Shown one piece after another: positions 17,449-18,539 of a stretch of 18,539 nt of DNA (its first letter is position 1; each line of letters starts with the position of its first letter). Source of the stretch: Hemicentrotus pulcherrimus (Eukaryota; Echinodermata; Echinoidea; Camarodonta; Strongylocentrotidae); contig BEXV01000520.1 in the NCBI GenBank assembly GCA_003118195.1, positions 14,740 to 33,278 of the forward strand, written 5' to 3'. The notes beneath the pieces were generated by a model, which saw only the letters and a program-made list of their open reading frames with translations, was not told the DNA's origin and searched no databases. Position numbers and translations under genes: made by a program.

Positions 17449-17552
17449 CAGGGGGGCGCGGGGCCTAGATCTATTCCACTTCCCCATATTACTCAATGAC
17501 CATGCAGTGCAGTGGCTTATTCCTATCTTTGATTGCTATAATTTTAACTTAC

Positions 17553-17657
17553 CTCTAACCAGCGTAGGCCTAGGTCTATATGTTCAGAATCCTCTGAGTT
17601 TGAGTCTGAATGAGAGCACAATACAATATTCGAGCAATCGGAGGTCGCCATTTTCAT
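17553..17657 (-). CDS. FAR1/MULE-like zinc-finger gene, exon 1 (start)
   Basis: ATG at 17657 opens MKMATSDCSNIVLC, followed by an acidic and Ser-rich segment (SHSDSNSEDSEHIDLGLRWLE), and ends GAG|GTAAGT, a perfect donor. The phase (0) matches exon 2. A second in-frame ATG two codons on has ATGGCG, so either may be used. The five exons total 1056 bp, giving 351 residues. Function inferred: DNA binding in the nucleus, domesticated from a MULE-type transposase or CARF-like. The gene is head-to-head with GLOD4. Confidence 0.75.
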
Positions 17658-17954
17658 GTTGCACGCGTATGGCTTGTTATTGACAAGATGAGCTCTGATT
17701 GGCTGTATGCTGGGGGGCGGGTCTAGTCTACAGGAACTCACGTGTGAAAAAATAAGACGGTACGTACGTATATCCTTGTACATGTACGCCGCCAATCGAC
17801 TGAGCATAATATTATCGCGAACGGGCTACACAAGGGTGATTGTTCTTTGGATTTCTGAAGTGTTGTATTGAAAGAAAATAGTCATCTTCCTTCTCCCTGG
17901 CCAAACGAAGCCAGTTTCTTTAATCTGCAGGAAGACTTAAGACAGGATACCAAG
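17658..17954. promoter_or_regulatory. Probable bidirectional promoter between the - strand gene and GLOD4
   Basis: The two ATGs are 297 bp apart and point away from each other. The interval is richer in CpG than the surroundings and contains ATTGG at 17698-17702 (a CCAAT box on the - strand) and GGGGCGGG at 17714-17721 (GC box). A GCCATTTT motif (YY1-like) lies at 17648-17655, across the - strand start codon. No TATA box is near either start, as expected of a housekeeping promoter. Transcription starts are not visible. Confidence 0.6.
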
Positions 17955-18044
17955 ATGAGTGGTCGAAGAGCATTGCATTTCGTGTTCAAAGTGGCAGATC
18001 GTACGGCTACAGCCAAATTCTACCGAGAAATCTTGGGAATGACG
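17955..18044 (+). CDS. GLOD4: GLOD4, exon 1: glyoxalase domain-containing protein 4 (partial gene)
   Basis: ATG at 17955 in a reasonable context (ACCAAGATGA) opens [16 protein letters not shown], then [12 protein letters not shown], ending ACG|GTATGA. This is the N-terminus of GLOD4, a member of the vicinal-oxygen-chelate (glyoxalase I-like) superfamily. The first beta strand with HFVFKV and the helix with FYRE-LGM are characteristic. In animals GLOD4 is a roughly 300-residue protein of uncertain enzymatic activity, reported in mitochondria. An in-frame open stretch lies upstream, but without an ATG. The intron follows at phase 0. Confidence 0.9.
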
Positions 18045-18283
18045 GTATGACTTGCTAAAATTATTTGATGTGACTGTTGTGTTGTGTTCACTGTTGATGA
18101 CATGACTCGGCTCTTTGTGTGACTAGTCTATATTATAAATTAGTGAGTAGTGATGTGAGTGATATTTTAGTTCCTACCTTTCTGCAGCCTATAAACTTAT
18201 TGAAATGTGTCTAGCAACAAAGGATTATTTATTTATTTGTGAAATAAATGTAAACACATCTCACTTTTTCCTTTCTCCAACAG

Positions 18284-18333
18284 TTCCTAAGACATGAAGA
18301 ATTTGAAGAAGGCTGTGCGGCAACATGCAACGG
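18284..18333 (+). CDS. GLOD4: GLOD4, exon 2
   Basis: Acceptor CTTTCTCCAACAG, donor AACGG|GTAAGA. It encodes FLRHEEFEEGCAATCNG, the conserved second block of GLOD4 (the family reads LRHEEFEEGC-x-A-x-CNG). Exon length is 50 bp; the last codon is split. The rest of the gene is beyond the window. Confidence 0.9.
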
Positions 18334-18351
18334 GTAAGATGATGTCCCGGC

Positions 18352-18539
18352 CCCCCCACTCAGGTTTCGAAATGACCGCATGCGTGTCCCAAAACTCTCC
18401 GGCTCATAACAAAAGAAAAAGGTAGAGCCGAGAAAAAGGTAGAGCCGCATTGACTTTACACACCATACTTTTGCTGAAAAGGGGGGGACGCTTGGAACAC
18501 GCATATATGCGTACCCTAAATAACACTGAGTGGGGGGGG
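18352..18539. mobile_element. MITE-like element in GLOD4 intron 2, right end at or beyond the window edge
   Basis: CCCCCCCACTCAG at the left is mirrored by CTGAGTGGGGGGG at the end of the window. Inside, GACCGCATGCGTGTCCCAAAAC and TTGGAACACGCATATATGCGT form an inner imperfect inverted pair. GAAAAAGGTAGAGCCG is tandemly duplicated near 18414-18447. Confidence 0.6.

Noticed and set aside
17375..17683. + strand ORF with a poly-Gly segment
   Set aside because: It depends on the G24 run and overlaps the well-supported exon 1 on the other strand.
18229..18504. - strand ORF over GLOD4 exon 2
   Set aside because: It is antisense to a recognised exon and a MITE and has no domain.

Overview
This is a eukaryotic nuclear window from an invertebrate deuterostome, most likely a sea urchin or another echinoderm. 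The evidence is AT-rich spliced genes with GT/AG introns, a GLOD4 start close to animal GLOD4, and many short inverted-repeat elements, non-LTR and Ty3/Gypsy remnants and GAT/CA/GA microsatellites. The organism is inferred from style; no sequence search was possible.

The right end holds the only two genes that look intact. On the + strand, GLOD4 (glyoxalase-domain protein 4) starts at 17955; exons 1 and 2 are inside the window and the rest lies beyond it. Head-to-head on the - strand is a five-exon gene (17657 down to 12339) that I assembled from splice sites and reading-frame phase. Its exons join in perfect phase to a 351-residue protein with the C-x21-C-x2-C ... H-x-H zinc-binding region of FAR1/MULE-type transposases and related host proteins. 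It has no transposase catalytic core. The two start codons are about 300 bp apart and the gap contains a CCAAT box and a GC box, so a bidirectional promoter is likely. Several MITE-like elements sit in the introns.

The left third (about 500-7850) is a graveyard of mobile-element pieces, nearly all on the - strand: an OB-fold-like fragment, a 225-bp tandem array whose - strand encodes a repeated peptide, a possible hAT-like transposase fragment, a LINE endonuclease fragment, three partial copies of a spliced PHD-containing family ('element X'), a GC-rich Ty3/Gypsy remnant whose integrase C-terminus is followed in frame by a PHD finger, and a LINE reverse-transcriptase C-terminus split by a MITE. 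A single N at 7647 lies between two identical 96-bp segments, which looks like an assembly artefact.

The middle (7850-12300) has no gene I can support. It contains purine-rich and GAT/ATC microsatellites, three or four MITEs or hairpins (one with TTAA target duplications) and a LINE 3' tail ending near 12305, close to the stop codon of the - strand gene.

The most interesting objects are the integrase-PHD arrangement, the FAR1-like gene without a transposase core paired with GLOD4, the PHD finger with a stop codon between two zinc ligands, and the tandem array with a conserved frame.
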